This document shows positions 37,407 through 46,308 of a DNA stretch of 64,000 nt, piece after piece; the stretch's first letter is position 1; each line of letters begins with the position of its first letter. Source of the stretch: Arthrobacter sp. StoSoilB5. GTDB lineage: Bacteria; Actinomycetota; Actinomycetes; Actinomycetales; Micrococcaceae. A program made the position numbers and the translations under genes. Below the pieces are notes generated by a model. That model was not told the DNA's origin, did no database searches, and saw only the letters and a list, made by a program, of their open reading frames with translations. The stretch lies in the NCBI RefSeq assembly GCF_019977235.1, contig NZ_AP024646.1, positions 1,674,001-1,738,000 of the forward strand. Direction: 5' to 3'.

Positions 37407-38944
37407 GAAGGCCTGGATTCTGGGCAGCGGTTGCCGGATTGGGCGCCGGAGCAGCGGGCATTGCCGCAGGCGAGCTGAGCGCGGGCTTCCTCAGTCCCCT
37501 CGTCTCTCCAGTGACCGCACTGGGCGGTGCAGTTATCGATTCCGTGCCTCCCGGAGTGAAGGATCTCGCCGTGCAGCTCTTCGGAACTGCGGACAAGATC
37601 GTACTGGTCGCTACCATCGTGATTGTGGCCGGGGTCCTGGCCGCCCTGGCAGGGTTCCTGGAGCGCCGGCAAACAGGACTCGGACTTGTCCTCGCGGGCC
37701 TGGCCGGTGCTGCCGGCCTGACCGCCGTCCTGACCCGGGCCCAAACAACACCGCAGGCCGCCATCGCCCCCATCGTGGCCGCCGTCGTCACCATGCTGCT
37801 GCTCCGCATGCTGATTCGCCGGCTGGGCACCTGGGTACCGCCCGGAACACCGCCACTACTGCCCGAAACTGCCCCTCTCGCAAGGCGGAGCTTCCTGAAC
37901 GCGCTCGCGGTCACCTCGCTCGCGGCGGCAGTCGGTGGAGCGGTCACCGCTGTCCTGACGCGGGCGACAGCCGTGGCATCAGGTTTTCGAGGCGCGTTGA
38001 CGCTTCCGGAGCCAGCAACCTCGCAGCAGGCCATTCCGGCCGGCGCATCGCTGCCACTGGAAGGCATCAGCCCTTTGGTCACCCCCAACACCGACTTCTA
38101 CCGGATCGACACTGCTTTGACGGTGCCGGCCATCGACCCTCCGGCATGGAAATTGAAAGTGACCGGAATGGTGGACCGCGAGATCGAACTCGACTTCGCG
38201 ACGCTCCTCACCAAGCCCATGACGGAACGGCACATCACTATCGCGTGCGTGTCCAATGGAGTCGGCGGCGAACTCATCGGAAATGCACTCTGGCTCGGCT
38301 GGCCTGTGCGCGAGCTCCTGGCCATGGCGGGCCCCAAGCCCGGGGCGGACATGGTGCTGTCCACCAGCAATGACGGATGGACAGCAAGTACGCCCCTGGA
38401 AGCGCTCACAGATGACCGCGATGCCCTCCTGGCTGTCGGGATGAATGGCGAGCCATTGCCCTTGGAACATGGATTCCCAGTGCGGATGATCGTGCCGGGC
38501 CTTTACGGCTTCGTCTCAGCAACAAAATGGCTCACCGAACTCAAGGTCACCCGTTTTGCCGACGACACCGCGTACTGGACTCCCCGCGGCTGGAGTGACC
38601 ATGGCCCCATCAAGACGCAATCCCGTATCGATGTTCCGCGCAGTGGCCGGACGGTGAAAGCGGGGAAAGTTCAGTTCGGAGGTGTGGCCTGGGCCCAGCA
38701 TCGTGGCGTGGACCACGTGGAACTCCGCGTCAACCGTGGTCCTTGGAAGCAGGCGATGCTCGCACCAGGAATATCCACGGACACTTGGTACCAGTGGCAG
38801 CTCGGCCTTGATCTCACACCCGGCGACTATGAAGTCCAAGTGCGTGCAACTGACTCTTCGGGCAAACCACAGACCGAAGACCGGGCCCCGGTGGCTCCCG
38901 ACGGCGCCACCGGCTACCACACCATCAATGTGAAGGTCACTTAA
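37403..38944 (+). CDS. Membrane-anchored sulfite-oxidase-like molybdopterin enzyme
   Basis: 513 residues. The N-terminal third has about five membrane helices, followed by a sulfite-oxidase-family Mo-binding domain (about 225-400) with TPNTDFYRIDTALTVP and the Mo-ligating Cys282 in ACVSNGVGGELIGNALW, and a dimerization-type beta domain at the C-terminus (VDHVELRVNRGPWKQAML). The exported orientation is inferred. Its ATG overlaps the histidine kinase stop and moeA follows 66 bp downstream. Substrate unknown. Confidence 0.92.
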   Translation: MRRPGFWAAVAGLGAGAAGIAAGELSAGFLSPLVSPVTALGGAVIDSVPPGVKDLAVQLFGTADKIVLVATIVIVAGVLAALAGFLERRQTGLGLVLAGLAGAAGLTAVLTRAQTTPQAAIAPIVAAVVTMLLLRMLIRRLGTWVPPGTPPLLPETAPLARRSFLNALAVTSLAAAVGGAVTAVLTRATAVASGFRGALTLPEPATSQQAIPAGASLPLEGISPLVTPNTDFYRIDTALTVPAIDPPAWKLKVTGMVDREIELDFATLLTKPMTERHITIACVSNGVGGELIGNALWLGWPVRELLAMAGPKPGADMVLSTSNDGWTASTPLEALTDDRDALLAVGMNGEPLPLEHGFPVRMIVPGLYGFVSATKWLTELKVTRFADDTAYWTPRGWSDHGPIKTQSRIDVPRSGRTVKAGKVQFGGVAWAQHRGVDHVELRVNRGPWKQAMLAPGISTDTWYQWQLGLDLTPGDYEVQVRATDSSGKPQTEDRAPVAPDGATGYHTINVKVT

Positions 38945-39010
38945 GGCCCTACTCTGGGTACGTCCGGATAATCTCCAGACCACACAGCGTGACCACACAG
39001 GAGGATGTCC

Positions 39011-40237
39011 TTGCCCAGATCCGTTGCCGCCCACCGCGACGCCGTAGTGGAGCTACTGAGCCGTCCGGCCGCGACCATGGCGACTGAACAGCTGCCGCTG
39101 CTGGAAGCGTTGGGCAAGGTGCTCGCCGTCGACCTCCTCGCGCCACTTTCCCTGCCGCCGTTTGCCAACTCCCAAATGGACGGCTTTGCCGTCAACTCCA
39201 CTGACATTCCCGACGGCGGTGCGAAGCTACGTGTGGCGGCACCTGTTCCGGCGGGGGCGGCTCCGGACGCGTTGAAGCCCGGCTTCGCCGTGCCCATCAT
39301 GACCGGTGCCATGATTCCAGAGGGTGCCGACGCCGTTGTTCCCATTGAGCTTGCGGTTCCCAGCACGTTCCCAAATCCTGAGGCCACGGACGTTGAGGTT
39401 GAAGTCCCCGCGACTACTCCCGGCACTTACGTCCGCAACGCCGGCAGCGACATCAAGGAAGGTGACCTGGCCCTGCCCGCGGGGACATATTTGGGGCCAG
39501 CGCAGCTCGGCTTGTTGGCGGCGCTGGGGCTGACCGCCGTCGAAGTCCGCAAGCCATGGCGCGTCCTGCTGGTCACCACGGGCGATGAAGTCCTCGCACC
39601 GGGCCAGAACCTGGCACCCGGCAAGATCTATGACTCCAACGGCACGCTCCTGGAAGCATCCATGCGTCAAGCGGGCCTCAACGTAGTGAGAAGCGGAATC
39701 TCCGATGACGATCCCGCCCGTTTGCTCGCAGTACTTCACAGCCACGTGGGAAGTGAGGACGGCAAACACGGTGTGGACCTGATCGTGACCACCGGCGGCG
39801 TCAGCAAAGGTGCCTACGAGGTAGTCCGCCAAGCCATGGCGGACCAGCACGTGGATTTCCTGCCGGTGGCCATGCAGCCCGGAGGCCCTCAAGGAATAGG
39901 CCGCTTTGAAGGTGTTCCGTTCCTCGGCTTTCCCGGCAACCCTGTCAGCTGCCTCGTCTCCTTCGAAATGTTCCTGCGACCCGCGCTTTCGGTGATCCAC
40001 GGCGTCCCTGCACCTCGGCCCGTACAGAGGGCGCGCTTGGCTGAACCCCTGCGCTCACCCGAAGGGAAGCATCAAGTCCGCCGTGGCACCCTGTTGCCCG
40101 ACGGCTCTGTCCGGATGGAGGGTGGTGCCGGAAGCCACCTCGTGCACGCCTTGGCGCGCTCGAACGCCCTGGTGCAGATCCCCAGCGACGTCACGGAACT
40201 CGCGGAGGGAAGTGAAGTGGAAGTATGGATGCTGTGA
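39011..40237 (+). CDS. moeA: Molybdopterin molybdotransferase
   Basis: 408 residues from a TTG at 39011, chosen because a perfect AGGAGG (38999-39004) lies 6 nt upstream; the ATG at 39005 would touch the SD. MoeA inserts molybdate into adenylylated molybdopterin. Motifs: [38 protein letters not shown] (written [15 protein letters not shown]), [11 protein letters not shown], and [10 protein letters not shown]. It begins the moeA-moaC-mog-moaE block. Confidence 0.94.
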   Translation: MPRSVAAHRDAVVELLSRPAATMATEQLPLLEALGKVLAVDLLAPLSLPPFANSQMDGFAVNSTDIPDGGAKLRVAAPVPAGAAPDALKPGFAVPIMTGAMIPEGADAVVPIELAVPSTFPNPEATDVEVEVPATTPGTYVRNAGSDIKEGDLALPAGTYLGPAQLGLLAALGLTAVEVRKPWRVLLVTTGDEVLAPGQNLAPGKIYDSNGTLLEASMRQAGLNVVRSGISDDDPARLLAVLHSHVGSEDGKHGVDLIVTTGGVSKGAYEVVRQAMADQHVDFLPVAMQPGGPQGIGRFEGVPFLGFPGNPVSCLVSFEMFLRPALSVIHGVPAPRPVQRARLAEPLRSPEGKHQVRRGTLLPDGSVRMEGGAGSHLVHALARSNALVQIPSDVTELAEGSEVEVWML

Positions 40238-40779
40238 ATGAAACTCCCACGAACACTTCCGGCAGCGCAGGCGGGCTGACCCATCTCCGGCAAGACGGCA
40301 CTGCCCAAATGGTGGACGTCTCCGAGAAAGCAATTACCACCCGTGAGGCCACTGCCACCGCCACTGTGCGCAGCACTGCCGAAGTCCTGTCTCTCCTCGG
40401 CGCCGGCGAACTCCCCAAGGGCGACGCGCTCGCCGTGGCGCGGGTGGCTGGGATTATGGCCGCTAAGAAAACACCCGAACTGATCCCTTTGTGCCACCCG
40501 TTGCCCATTTCCAAGGTCACCGTGGATTTCAAGCTGGGAACCGACTCGATCGAAGTACTAGCTACGGTGAAGACGCGTGGTGTCACCGGCGTCGAAATGG
40601 AAGCGCTCACCGCTGCGTCCGTAGCGGCCCTGAGCGTCTACGACATGATCAAGGCCGTGGACAAGCACGCAGTACTGACAGACATCCAGGTGCTGGCCAA
40701 GAGCGGTGGTAAGAGCGGGGATTGGAAACACACTGCCTGGAACCAGGGCAGCGCGGCGCCGGAAGGAGCCCAAGCATGA
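40225..40779 (+). CDS. moaC: Cyclic pyranopterin monophosphate synthase
   Basis: 184 residues. It turns 3',8-cyclo-H2GTP into cyclic pyranopterin monophosphate. [59 protein letters not shown] are the signature blocks, including the catalytic Lys/Asp. The ATG at 40225 overlaps the moeA end by 13 bp; an in-frame GTG at 40234 (GTGA) is an alternative. Its stop overlaps the next gene as ATGA. Confidence 0.95.
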   Translation: MDAVNETPTNTSGSAGGLTHLRQDGTAQMVDVSEKAITTREATATATVRSTAEVLSLLGAGELPKGDALAVARVAGIMAAKKTPELIPLCHPLPISKVTVDFKLGTDSIEVLATVKTRGVTGVEMEALTAASVAALSVYDMIKAVDKHAVLTDIQVLAKSGGKSGDWKHTAWNQGSAAPEGAQA

Positions 40780-41279
40780 GTGCGTGCGAACCAAACGCCC
40801 ACGGGCCGCGGAAGGCCGGCGTCGTTATCGCTTCCACCCGTGCGGCAGCGGGAATCTACGCGGACGAAACCGGCCCCGTCATCCTGGATTGGCTGAAGGA
40901 ACACGGCTTTGACGCCTTCCCCACCATGGTGGTGCCCGATGGCGAGCCCGTTGGCGCTGCTTTGAGGGCGCTCCTGACGCAGCAGCCCGCCGTCGTCATC
41001 ACCAGTGGCGGAACGGGCCTGAGCGCGGATGACAGGACGCCGGAAGTAACATTGCCCCTGCTGGACCGTGAGATCCCGGGCATTATGGAGGGCATTCGCC
41101 GGGCTGGCGCCGCAAAGACACCCATGGCCATGCTGAGCCGCGGCCATGCCGGAGCAGCAGGAAAGACCTTCATCATTAACTTGCCCGGTTCCCCGAAGGG
41201 CGTCATGGATGGCTTGGCTGTCCTGGATCCGGTGATCGGGCACCTCGTCGATCAATTGGAAGGAAGCCATGGGCACTGA
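40776..41279 (+). CDS. mog: Molybdopterin adenylyltransferase, MogA/MoaB type
   Basis: 167 residues from the ATG at 40776 (ATGA with moaC). The MPT-binding pattern is [14 protein letters not shown] with NLPGSPKGV in the C-terminal half. It adenylylates molybdopterin ahead of MoeA. Both MogA and MoaB share the fold; the exact subgroup is not separable here. The stop overlaps moaE by 11 bp. Confidence 0.9.
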   Translation: MSACEPNAHGPRKAGVVIASTRAAAGIYADETGPVILDWLKEHGFDAFPTMVVPDGEPVGAALRALLTQQPAVVITSGGTGLSADDRTPEVTLPLLDREIPGIMEGIRRAGAAKTPMAMLSRGHAGAAGKTFIINLPGSPKGVMDGLAVLDPVIGHLVDQLEGSHGH

Positions 41280-41724
41280 AACAGACTTCGAAGTTGTTAG
41301 CGCTGTCCTTAGCGCCGAGCCCATCTCCGTGGAGCAGGCAATTGCGGCAGTCGAGTCTGACACCGCCGGTGCGGTGGTCAGCTTCAGCGGCGTCGTACGC
41401 AACCACGATTCCGGCAAGCCCGTGGACCGCCTCAGTTACAGCGCCCACCCCACAGCGCACCGGATCATGTCGGACGTGGTTGCGGAGCTGGTGGCTGAGC
41501 ACTCAGGTGAAGCGCAGCAACCAGTCAGGATCTGGGCCGCACACAGGATCGGGATGCTGGAGATCGGGGATCCCGCGCTGGTGTGTGCCGTAGCGGCCGC
41601 CCACCGGGGTCAGGCGTTTGCCGTTTGTGCCGAACTCGTGGACCGCGTCAAAGCCCAGGTGCCCATCTGGAAGGAACAGTTCTTCAGCGACGGCACAGTG
41701 GAATGGGTCGGGGCGGGGGAGTAG
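41269..41724 (+). CDS. moaE: Molybdopterin synthase catalytic subunit
   Basis: 151 residues. MoaE with the thiocarboxylated MoaD makes molybdopterin from cyclic pyranopterin monophosphate. GAVVSFSGVVRNHDSGKPVDRLSYSAHP, RIGMLEIGDPALVCAVAAAHRGQAF and VKAQVPIWKEQFF (catalytic lysines) are present. It closes the Moco block; its partner moaD is 7 kb upstream on the other strand. Confidence 0.94.
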   Translation: MGTETDFEVVSAVLSAEPISVEQAIAAVESDTAGAVVSFSGVVRNHDSGKPVDRLSYSAHPTAHRIMSDVVAELVAEHSGEAQQPVRIWAAHRIGMLEIGDPALVCAVAAAHRGQAFAVCAELVDRVKAQVPIWKEQFFSDGTVEWVGAGE

Positions 41725-41786
41725 ACGGGAACGGCCCGGGGGAGTAGGCGCGGAGTCACGGTTCCTGCCGGTACCCGGCCCGGCGG

Positions 41787-41792
41787 TAGGGT
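41787..41792 (+). promoter_or_regulatory. -10 element for leaderless dapB
   Basis: TAGGGT, 7 nt before the dapB ATG at 41800. Confidence 0.4.
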
Positions 41793-41799
41793 TAAAGGC

Positions 41800-42558
41800 A
41801 TGACCGAACAACTTGCTGTTGCAGTGCTGGGCGCTTACGGGCGCATGGGAATTGAAGCCGTAAAGGCTGTTGAAGCAGCCGACGATATGAAGCTGGTGGC
41901 GGCTCTTGGTCGCGGCGATTCCCTGCAGGCATTGCTGGACACAGGTGCCAAGTACGTTGTGGACTTGACTGTTCCGGACACCACCGAGACCAACGTGCGC
42001 TTCGCCGTCGAGCACGGCATCCATGCTGTGGTCGGAACAACCGGGTGGGATGCGCAGCGCCTTGAATCCTTGCGCGCGCTCCTGGAACAGAATCCGGAAA
42101 CCGGCGTCCTTATCGCCCCGAACTTTGCCCTCGGATCCGTGCTGGCATCCGCCTTCGCGGCCAAGGCTTCACAGTATTTCGAGTCTGTGGAGATCATCGA
42201 ACTTCACCACCCGAACAAAGTGGACGCACCTTCGGGCACGGCCGTCCGCACTGCGCAGTTGATTGCGGAGGCTCGCCAGGAAGCGGGGGTGCCTGCAAGT
42301 CCTGACGCCACGCAAACGTCCTTGGACGGAGCCCGGGGCTGCGATGTTGAGGGTGTACGCGTCCACAGCGTGCGTCTCCGAGGGCTGGTTGCGCACCAGG
42401 AGGTGCTCTTTGGTGGTCCCGGAGAACAGCTGACGCTGCGCCATGACTCCTTCGACCGGGCCTCATTCATGCCTGGTGTCCTGCTCGGGCTGCGCAAAGT
42501 CGCGGACCATCCCGGCCTGACTGTGGGCCTGGACGGCTACCTGGACCTGGGGCTTTAG
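41800..42558 (+). CDS. dapB: 4-hydroxy-tetrahydrodipicolinate reductase
   Basis: 252 residues. It reduces the DapA product in the lysine/diaminopimelate pathway. NAD(P)-binding LGAYGRMGIEA at residues 7-17; DLTVPDT and VGTTGWDAQ; catalytic IIELHHPNKVDAPSGTA. Length is normal. dapA lies 3 kb downstream and dapF 16 kb downstream, all on the same strand. Confidence 0.96.
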   Translation: MTEQLAVAVLGAYGRMGIEAVKAVEAADDMKLVAALGRGDSLQALLDTGAKYVVDLTVPDTTETNVRFAVEHGIHAVVGTTGWDAQRLESLRALLEQNPETGVLIAPNFALGSVLASAFAAKASQYFESVEIIELHHPNKVDAPSGTAVRTAQLIAEARQEAGVPASPDATQTSLDGARGCDVEGVRVHSVRLRGLVAHQEVLFGGPGEQLTLRHDSFDRASFMPGVLLGLRKVADHPGLTVGLDGYLDLGL

Positions 42559-42562
42559 GGCC

Positions 42563-43051
42563 ATGGGATCTCTGTGGGCTGCAGTGAAGAAAAACCGCAC
42601 CAAGATCTGGGTTGGTGCCATCACCTTGCTGTTGGTGCTGTATCTGGTGGTGTCCCTCCAGCGATCCATCCTGTTGCTTGGTGATCCCAACCTGGTGGCG
42701 AAGGGCATCGGCGCCGCCTACCTTGTCCTGCCTGTGATTGGCGCTTGGGCACTCATTCGCGAGCTGTTGTTTGGGGCACGTACCGAACAGATGGCCAAGG
42801 TTCTGGAGGCCGAGGGTGGCCTGCCGGTGGACACCTTGCCGCGCACGCCCGGTGGTCGGATTGTCCGTGCTGCCGCTGACGCCGAGTTCGAAAAGTACCG
42901 GGCGGAGGCCGAGGCAGCACCCGGGGATTGGCGTTCCTGGTTCCGTTTGAGCTGCGCCTACGACGCCTCCGGCGATCGCAAACGTGCCCGCGCTTCAATG
43001 CGCGACGCCGTGAAGCTCTTCCGCTCTCAGCCCACGGCTGCCGGGCGGTAG
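42563..43051 (+). CDS. Membrane protein with TPR-like tail, unknown
   Basis: 162 residues. Two membrane helices (about 16-34 and 48-66), then a basic/acidic soluble tail with a TPR-like helix pair (WRSWFRLSCAYDASGDRKRARASMRDAVKLF). It starts 4 bp after dapB, so it is likely cotranscribed. It overlaps the convergent next gene by 25 bp. I do not recognise a function. Confidence 0.78.
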   Translation: MGSLWAAVKKNRTKIWVGAITLLLVLYLVVSLQRSILLLGDPNLVAKGIGAAYLVLPVIGAWALIRELLFGARTEQMAKVLEAEGGLPVDTLPRTPGGRIVRAAADAEFEKYRAEAEAAPGDWRSWFRLSCAYDASGDRKRARASMRDAVKLFRSQPTAAGR

Positions 43052-44262
43052 CTGCCCAGCCTCGACGCCTGGTGGGCCACCCACTCCAGTGGACCCCGCC
43101 GCCGGAAGAGGGCAAAGCACACGCCGATGCCTACTGCAGCAAGGGCCTGCGTCCAATACATTCCTTCGTCAGTCCACCCGGCCGGCAGTGGTTTGTTGTG
43201 GAAACCGGATACCACCCACGCGTGGGTTGAATACAACGTGAGGGTCATGGCGCCCGGACCACTGAGGAATATGAGGAAGTTGACTTTGATGCGTTCGGCC
43301 AGGGTGCCGAGCATCAGGAACAAACCCACGACGGCGGCAGCCACGCCGCCGGTATGAAGCAGGTCCAGGGTGGTGCCGGCATGTGGTGCCGCGCTTGCCA
43401 GCCACCACCACGAATCCACCTGCTGCAACCCGGTGAGGTTTACCTGGAGCATGCTTTCCAGTGGGTATCCCCGCGTTCCGGGCAGTGCTTCCAGTGCGGC
43501 GCGGCCGCCCCATAACTCCATGGCCAGGGTTCCCAGGATTTTTGCCAACGCCGCCACGGCGGATCCACCGGTGAACAGCAGCAACTGGATCTTCGGCGTC
43601 GTGAGCGCCAAACGGCCGATCGCCAGTCCGATCAGCAGGTAAGCGATCCACTGGAACACGGGGTAGTACCCCGTGAAGAACAAGTCGGCGATGAGGCGTC
43701 CCGGCGTTTGAAGGTCCTCGGTGTTCGGGTTGTGTCCCAACTGCAAGGGCGGGTTCGCGTCGAGCAGCCAGGGCCGGACGAGGTAGGCCAGCAGGGGAGC
43801 CACCAATATCCAGCCGAGCGCCCACACCAAGAGGGCTTTCAACCGCAACCCCAGGAAGGGCAGGATGCACACGAACAAGACGGCGTAGTGCACCAGGATG
43901 ATCGCTATGTTGACGTCCAGGCCTCCAAGCGCAAGGCCGACGACGGCAATCACCAAGGCACGCATCGCAACACCGCTTCTCGCTGCCCAGAGGTCCATGC
44001 CGTGGCGCGGCTCTTGTTTCCCGGTGGTGAGTGCCAATCCAATTCCCGCCAGGACTGCGAACAGTGCAGCGGACCTGCCCGAGAAAACCAGTCCCACCCA
44101 GGTAGGTTCCCATTGGGGGGAGGGGCCGAACGTCGGCATCAGATGGGTGGCCATCATTCCCAGCAAGGCCAGGCCGCGGGCGGCATCTATGCCCGTAAGG
44201 CGGGTGGAGACTTTGCCTCCCCGGGGCACCTTCCGGGCTGGCGCCGTCTCTTGCGAAGTCAT
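43027..44262 (-). CDS. Polytopic membrane protein, DUF1624/DUF418-type acyltransferase-like
   Basis: 411 residues with about ten membrane helices. The N-terminal GIDAARGLALLGMMATHLMPTFG is the heparan-alpha-glucosaminide acetyltransferase-like (DUF1624) signature with its His; the C-terminal half (about 230-390) resembles DUF418. The role in bacteria is unknown, perhaps transfer of an acyl group across the membrane. No strong promoter was seen at its start. Confidence 0.8.
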   Translation of the reverse strand: MTSQETAPARKVPRGGKVSTRLTGIDAARGLALLGMMATHLMPTFGPSPQWEPTWVGLVFSGRSAALFAVLAGIGLALTTGKQEPRHGMDLWAARSGVAMRALVIAVVGLALGGLDVNIAIILVHYAVLFVCILPFLGLRLKALLVWALGWILVAPLLAYLVRPWLLDANPPLQLGHNPNTEDLQTPGRLIADLFFTGYYPVFQWIAYLLIGLAIGRLALTTPKIQLLLFTGGSAVAALAKILGTLAMELWGGRAALEALPGTRGYPLESMLQVNLTGLQQVDSWWWLASAAPHAGTTLDLLHTGGVAAAVVGLFLMLGTLAERIKVNFLIFLSGPGAMTLTLYSTHAWVVSGFHNKPLPAGWTDEGMYWTQALAAVGIGVCFALFRRRGPLEWVAHQASRLGSYRPAAVG

Positions 44263-44335
44263 GCTGCGATCGTCTCACAAGCTGCTTTAGTCCGGCTGTG
44301 AAGCGGACTGCAAGCAGCCTTCGCGGACGGATGCC

Positions 44336-44884
44336 TCATAGCGGAAGTGATTCAATGAGGCGACCGAGCGGCGGGGGTGCCTGTCCTGCCGGCAGTGCGT
44401 CGACGAGCAGGGATGCGTAGCGGATTTTGTTACCACTGCGTCCCCCGAAGAACCGGCGCAGTTGCGCCGATGTCGGCTTATCGCGTAGTGAGGGCTGCCG
44501 TTGGAGGAGTCGGAATGAGGCAAGCTCTCCTTGGGCCGCAATCACGTTGAGCACGGCATCGATCCCAAGGCAGCGGATGAGTTCGTCCTCCAGGTCCGCA
44601 TGGCAAACGTGGAAGCCGTTCTCAGACAAGGAACCGGACCCTATGCCTGCCCGGCTGAGTGCGCGGGCAATGCCATGTGCTTCGCCTGCATCACAAAGTC
44701 CGAGTATCCGGTGGTCCGAGCCGTTCGGGCCGAAGCGGTCCAGGAACCGGACGATGTTGGTTGCCCCTCCCATCGGCGCCACCGAGACGCGCTCAGCCAT
44801 CAGGTCATGGCCAAGGCGAACGGCCAGTGTTTCCACCGCAAGCCGGTCACTTTCGCCCTCAACCAAAACAGTCGTCACCCGCAT
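44336..44884 (-). CDS. Stand-alone TOPRIM-domain protein (OLD-like)
   Basis: 182 residues from the ATG at 44884, with CATACT (44891-44896) 6 nt upstream. The TOPRIM motifs are VLVEGESDRLAVETLA at residues 6-21 and GLCDAGEAHGIARAL near 64. They resemble the nuclease part of OLD-family proteins, but there is no ATPase domain here; the adjacent +strand gene is not an ATPase either. A LexA-box-like element lies 47 bp upstream, beyond the predicted -10/-35. Activity is not predictable from the sequence. Confidence 0.8.
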   Translation of the reverse strand: MRVTTVLVEGESDRLAVETLAVRLGHDLMAERVSVAPMGGATNIVRFLDRFGPNGSDHRILGLCDAGEAHGIARALSRAGIGSGSLSENGFHVCHADLEDELIRCLGIDAVLNVIAAQGELASFRLLQRQPSLRDKPTSAQLRRFFGGRSGNKIRYASLLVDALPAGQAPPPLGRLIESLPL

Positions 44885-44924
44885 GGAACCAGTATGTAGG
44901 ACGCGCGGTGCTGGCTCACAGGCC

Positions 44925-44953
44925 TTGTCTTCGAATATATGTTCGAATAGCAT
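44925..44953 (+). promoter_or_regulatory. Promoter with an embedded LexA box (-35 TTGTCT, -10 TAGCAT)
   Basis: TTGTCT (44925-44930), 17-nt spacer, TAGCAT (44948-44953), then 6 nt and the ATG at 44960. The LexA-type box TCGAATATATGTTCGA (44931-44946) fills the spacer, the ideal place for repression. Confidence 0.7.
44931..44946. promoter_or_regulatory. LexA (SOS) box
   Basis: TCGAATATATGTTCGA fits the actinobacterial consensus TCGAAC-N4-GTTCGA with one change. The recA promoter in this window carries TCGAATATCTGTTCGG, 14 of 16 identical. It occupies the spacer of the promoter of the 44960 gene. Confidence 0.8.
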
Positions 44954-44959
44954 GGCTGC

Positions 44960-45295
44960 ATGAACGATGCTCCAAAGCCGCCGGAAGGCCTCGCCGGACC
45001 CATGAAGGCGATGAGCCCGGGTGTGGTCGATTTCCTTTTCAGGCAACTCGTGGCAGGTGAACCGCCGGAGGACGTCCAGTGGCAGCGCGAGGGCACGGTC
45101 CTGGTCGAGCAGGCGCCAGGTGCTGAGCTTGCGCGGCGTTTGGCTGAAACCGACCTTGAAGCCCTCACGCCAAGGGAGCTCTTCGACTACGTTCGCGCTT
45201 CCCAGCGCTTGGTTGCCTGGGCGGAACAGCTGAAGGAAAAAGCAGTGGCGCAGTATTGCTCGGAGGGTACGGCTCGGGCGCCCAAGCACGCGTAG
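44960..45295 (+). CDS. Small DUF222-like protein, SOS-controlled
   Basis: 111 residues. The segment LTPRELFDYVRASQRLVAWAEQLKEKAVAQY (about 65-96) resembles the N-terminal helix of DUF222, which in longer proteins precedes an HNH endonuclease. Here the protein stops soon after, with no HNH domain, so it is either a stand-alone DUF222-like factor or a truncated remnant. The frame is intact and the promoter holds a LexA box, which favours a real, DNA-damage-induced gene. The DUF222 assignment is by eye. Confidence 0.65.
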   Translation: MNDAPKPPEGLAGPMKAMSPGVVDFLFRQLVAGEPPEDVQWQREGTVLVEQAPGAELARRLAETDLEALTPRELFDYVRASQRLVAWAEQLKEKAVAQYCSEGTARAPKHA

Positions 45296-45356
45296 TCGGC
45301 AACCCCGATGACGACCATCACGCGGAACCCATTCCCGGAACATGGCCGTGACAAGG

Positions 45357-45362
45357 TAACGT
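45357..45362 (+). promoter_or_regulatory. -10 element for leaderless dapA
   Basis: TAACGT, 7 nt before the dapA ATG (45370). The same hexamer and gap occur at the LMF-like gene start (3526-3531). Confidence 0.45.
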
Positions 45363-45369
45363 TTTTCTT

Positions 45370-46281
45370 ATGTCTGACTCCCGCGCCCACATTCCCGCAC
45401 TTGGTACCCTGCTGACCGCCATGGTCACCCCGTTCACCGAGGATGGCAAGGTCGACTACGACCAAGCTGCGGCACTGGCCGAGAAGCTTGTCCAGGACGG
45501 TTGCGACGGACTCGTGGTTACCGGTACCACTGGAGAGACCTCAACCCTTACTGACGAAGAAAACCTCGGCATGTTCCGCGCGGTCAAAGAGGCCGTGGGT
45601 GGCAAAGCCGCCATCATCGCCGGAACCGGTACCAACGACACCGCGCACTCGGTGCATCTTTCCCAGCGCGCGGCCCAGATTGGCATCGACGGCCTCCTGA
45701 TTGTCACCCCTTATTACAACAAGCCCAGCCAGGCCGGCGTTCGGGCACACTTTGAGACGATCGCGTCCTCCACGGACTTGCCGGTCATGCTGTATGACAT
45801 CCCGGGCCGCTCGTCCATTGCCATCGCTCCCGAGACCATGATCGGGCTTGCGAAGCACCCGAACATCGTGGCCGTCAAGGATGCCAAAGCGGACTTCGCA
45901 GCGGCCACCCGCGTCATGGCGGAGACTGATTTGGTGTTTTACTCCGGCGATGACGGCCTCACCCTGCAGTGGATGGCCCTCGGAGCCGTAGGCCTCGTAG
46001 GCGTGACCACCCACGTCGCCACCCGGCGTTTCCGTGAACTCATTGACGCCGTGAATGCCAATGACCTTGCCAAGGCGCGGGCCATCAACTTTGAACTGGA
46101 ACCCGTGGTGCGTGCAACCATGACCCGGGTCCAAGGCGCGGTAGCCGCCAAGCAGATTCTCAAGTGGCAGGGAGTCCTGCCCAACTCGGTTGTCCGTTTG
46201 CCCCTCGTGGAGCCGGACGAGGCCGAGATCCAAACCATCCGCGGGGATTTGGCGGAAGCCGGAATGGACTTCAACGTCTAG
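45370..46281 (+). CDS. dapA: 4-hydroxy-tetrahydrodipicolinate synthase
   Basis: 303 residues. It condenses pyruvate and aspartate semialdehyde, the first step of the diaminopimelate branch. GTTGETSTLTDEE and the Schiff-base lysine at about residue 170 (IVAVKDAKAD) are visible, as is GLLIVTPYYNKPSQAG. It lies ahead of rnj, a common actinobacterial pairing. Confidence 0.96.
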   Translation: MSDSRAHIPALGTLLTAMVTPFTEDGKVDYDQAAALAEKLVQDGCDGLVVTGTTGETSTLTDEENLGMFRAVKEAVGGKAAIIAGTGTNDTAHSVHLSQRAAQIGIDGLLIVTPYYNKPSQAGVRAHFETIASSTDLPVMLYDIPGRSSIAIAPETMIGLAKHPNIVAVKDAKADFAAATRVMAETDLVFYSGDDGLTLQWMALGAVGLVGVTTHVATRRFRELIDAVNANDLAKARAINFELEPVVRATMTRVQGAVAAKQILKWQGVLPNSVVRLPLVEPDEAEIQTIRGDLAEAGMDFNV

Positions 46282-46308
46282 GACGGTTCCGCCGGAAAGA
46301 AGCACAAT

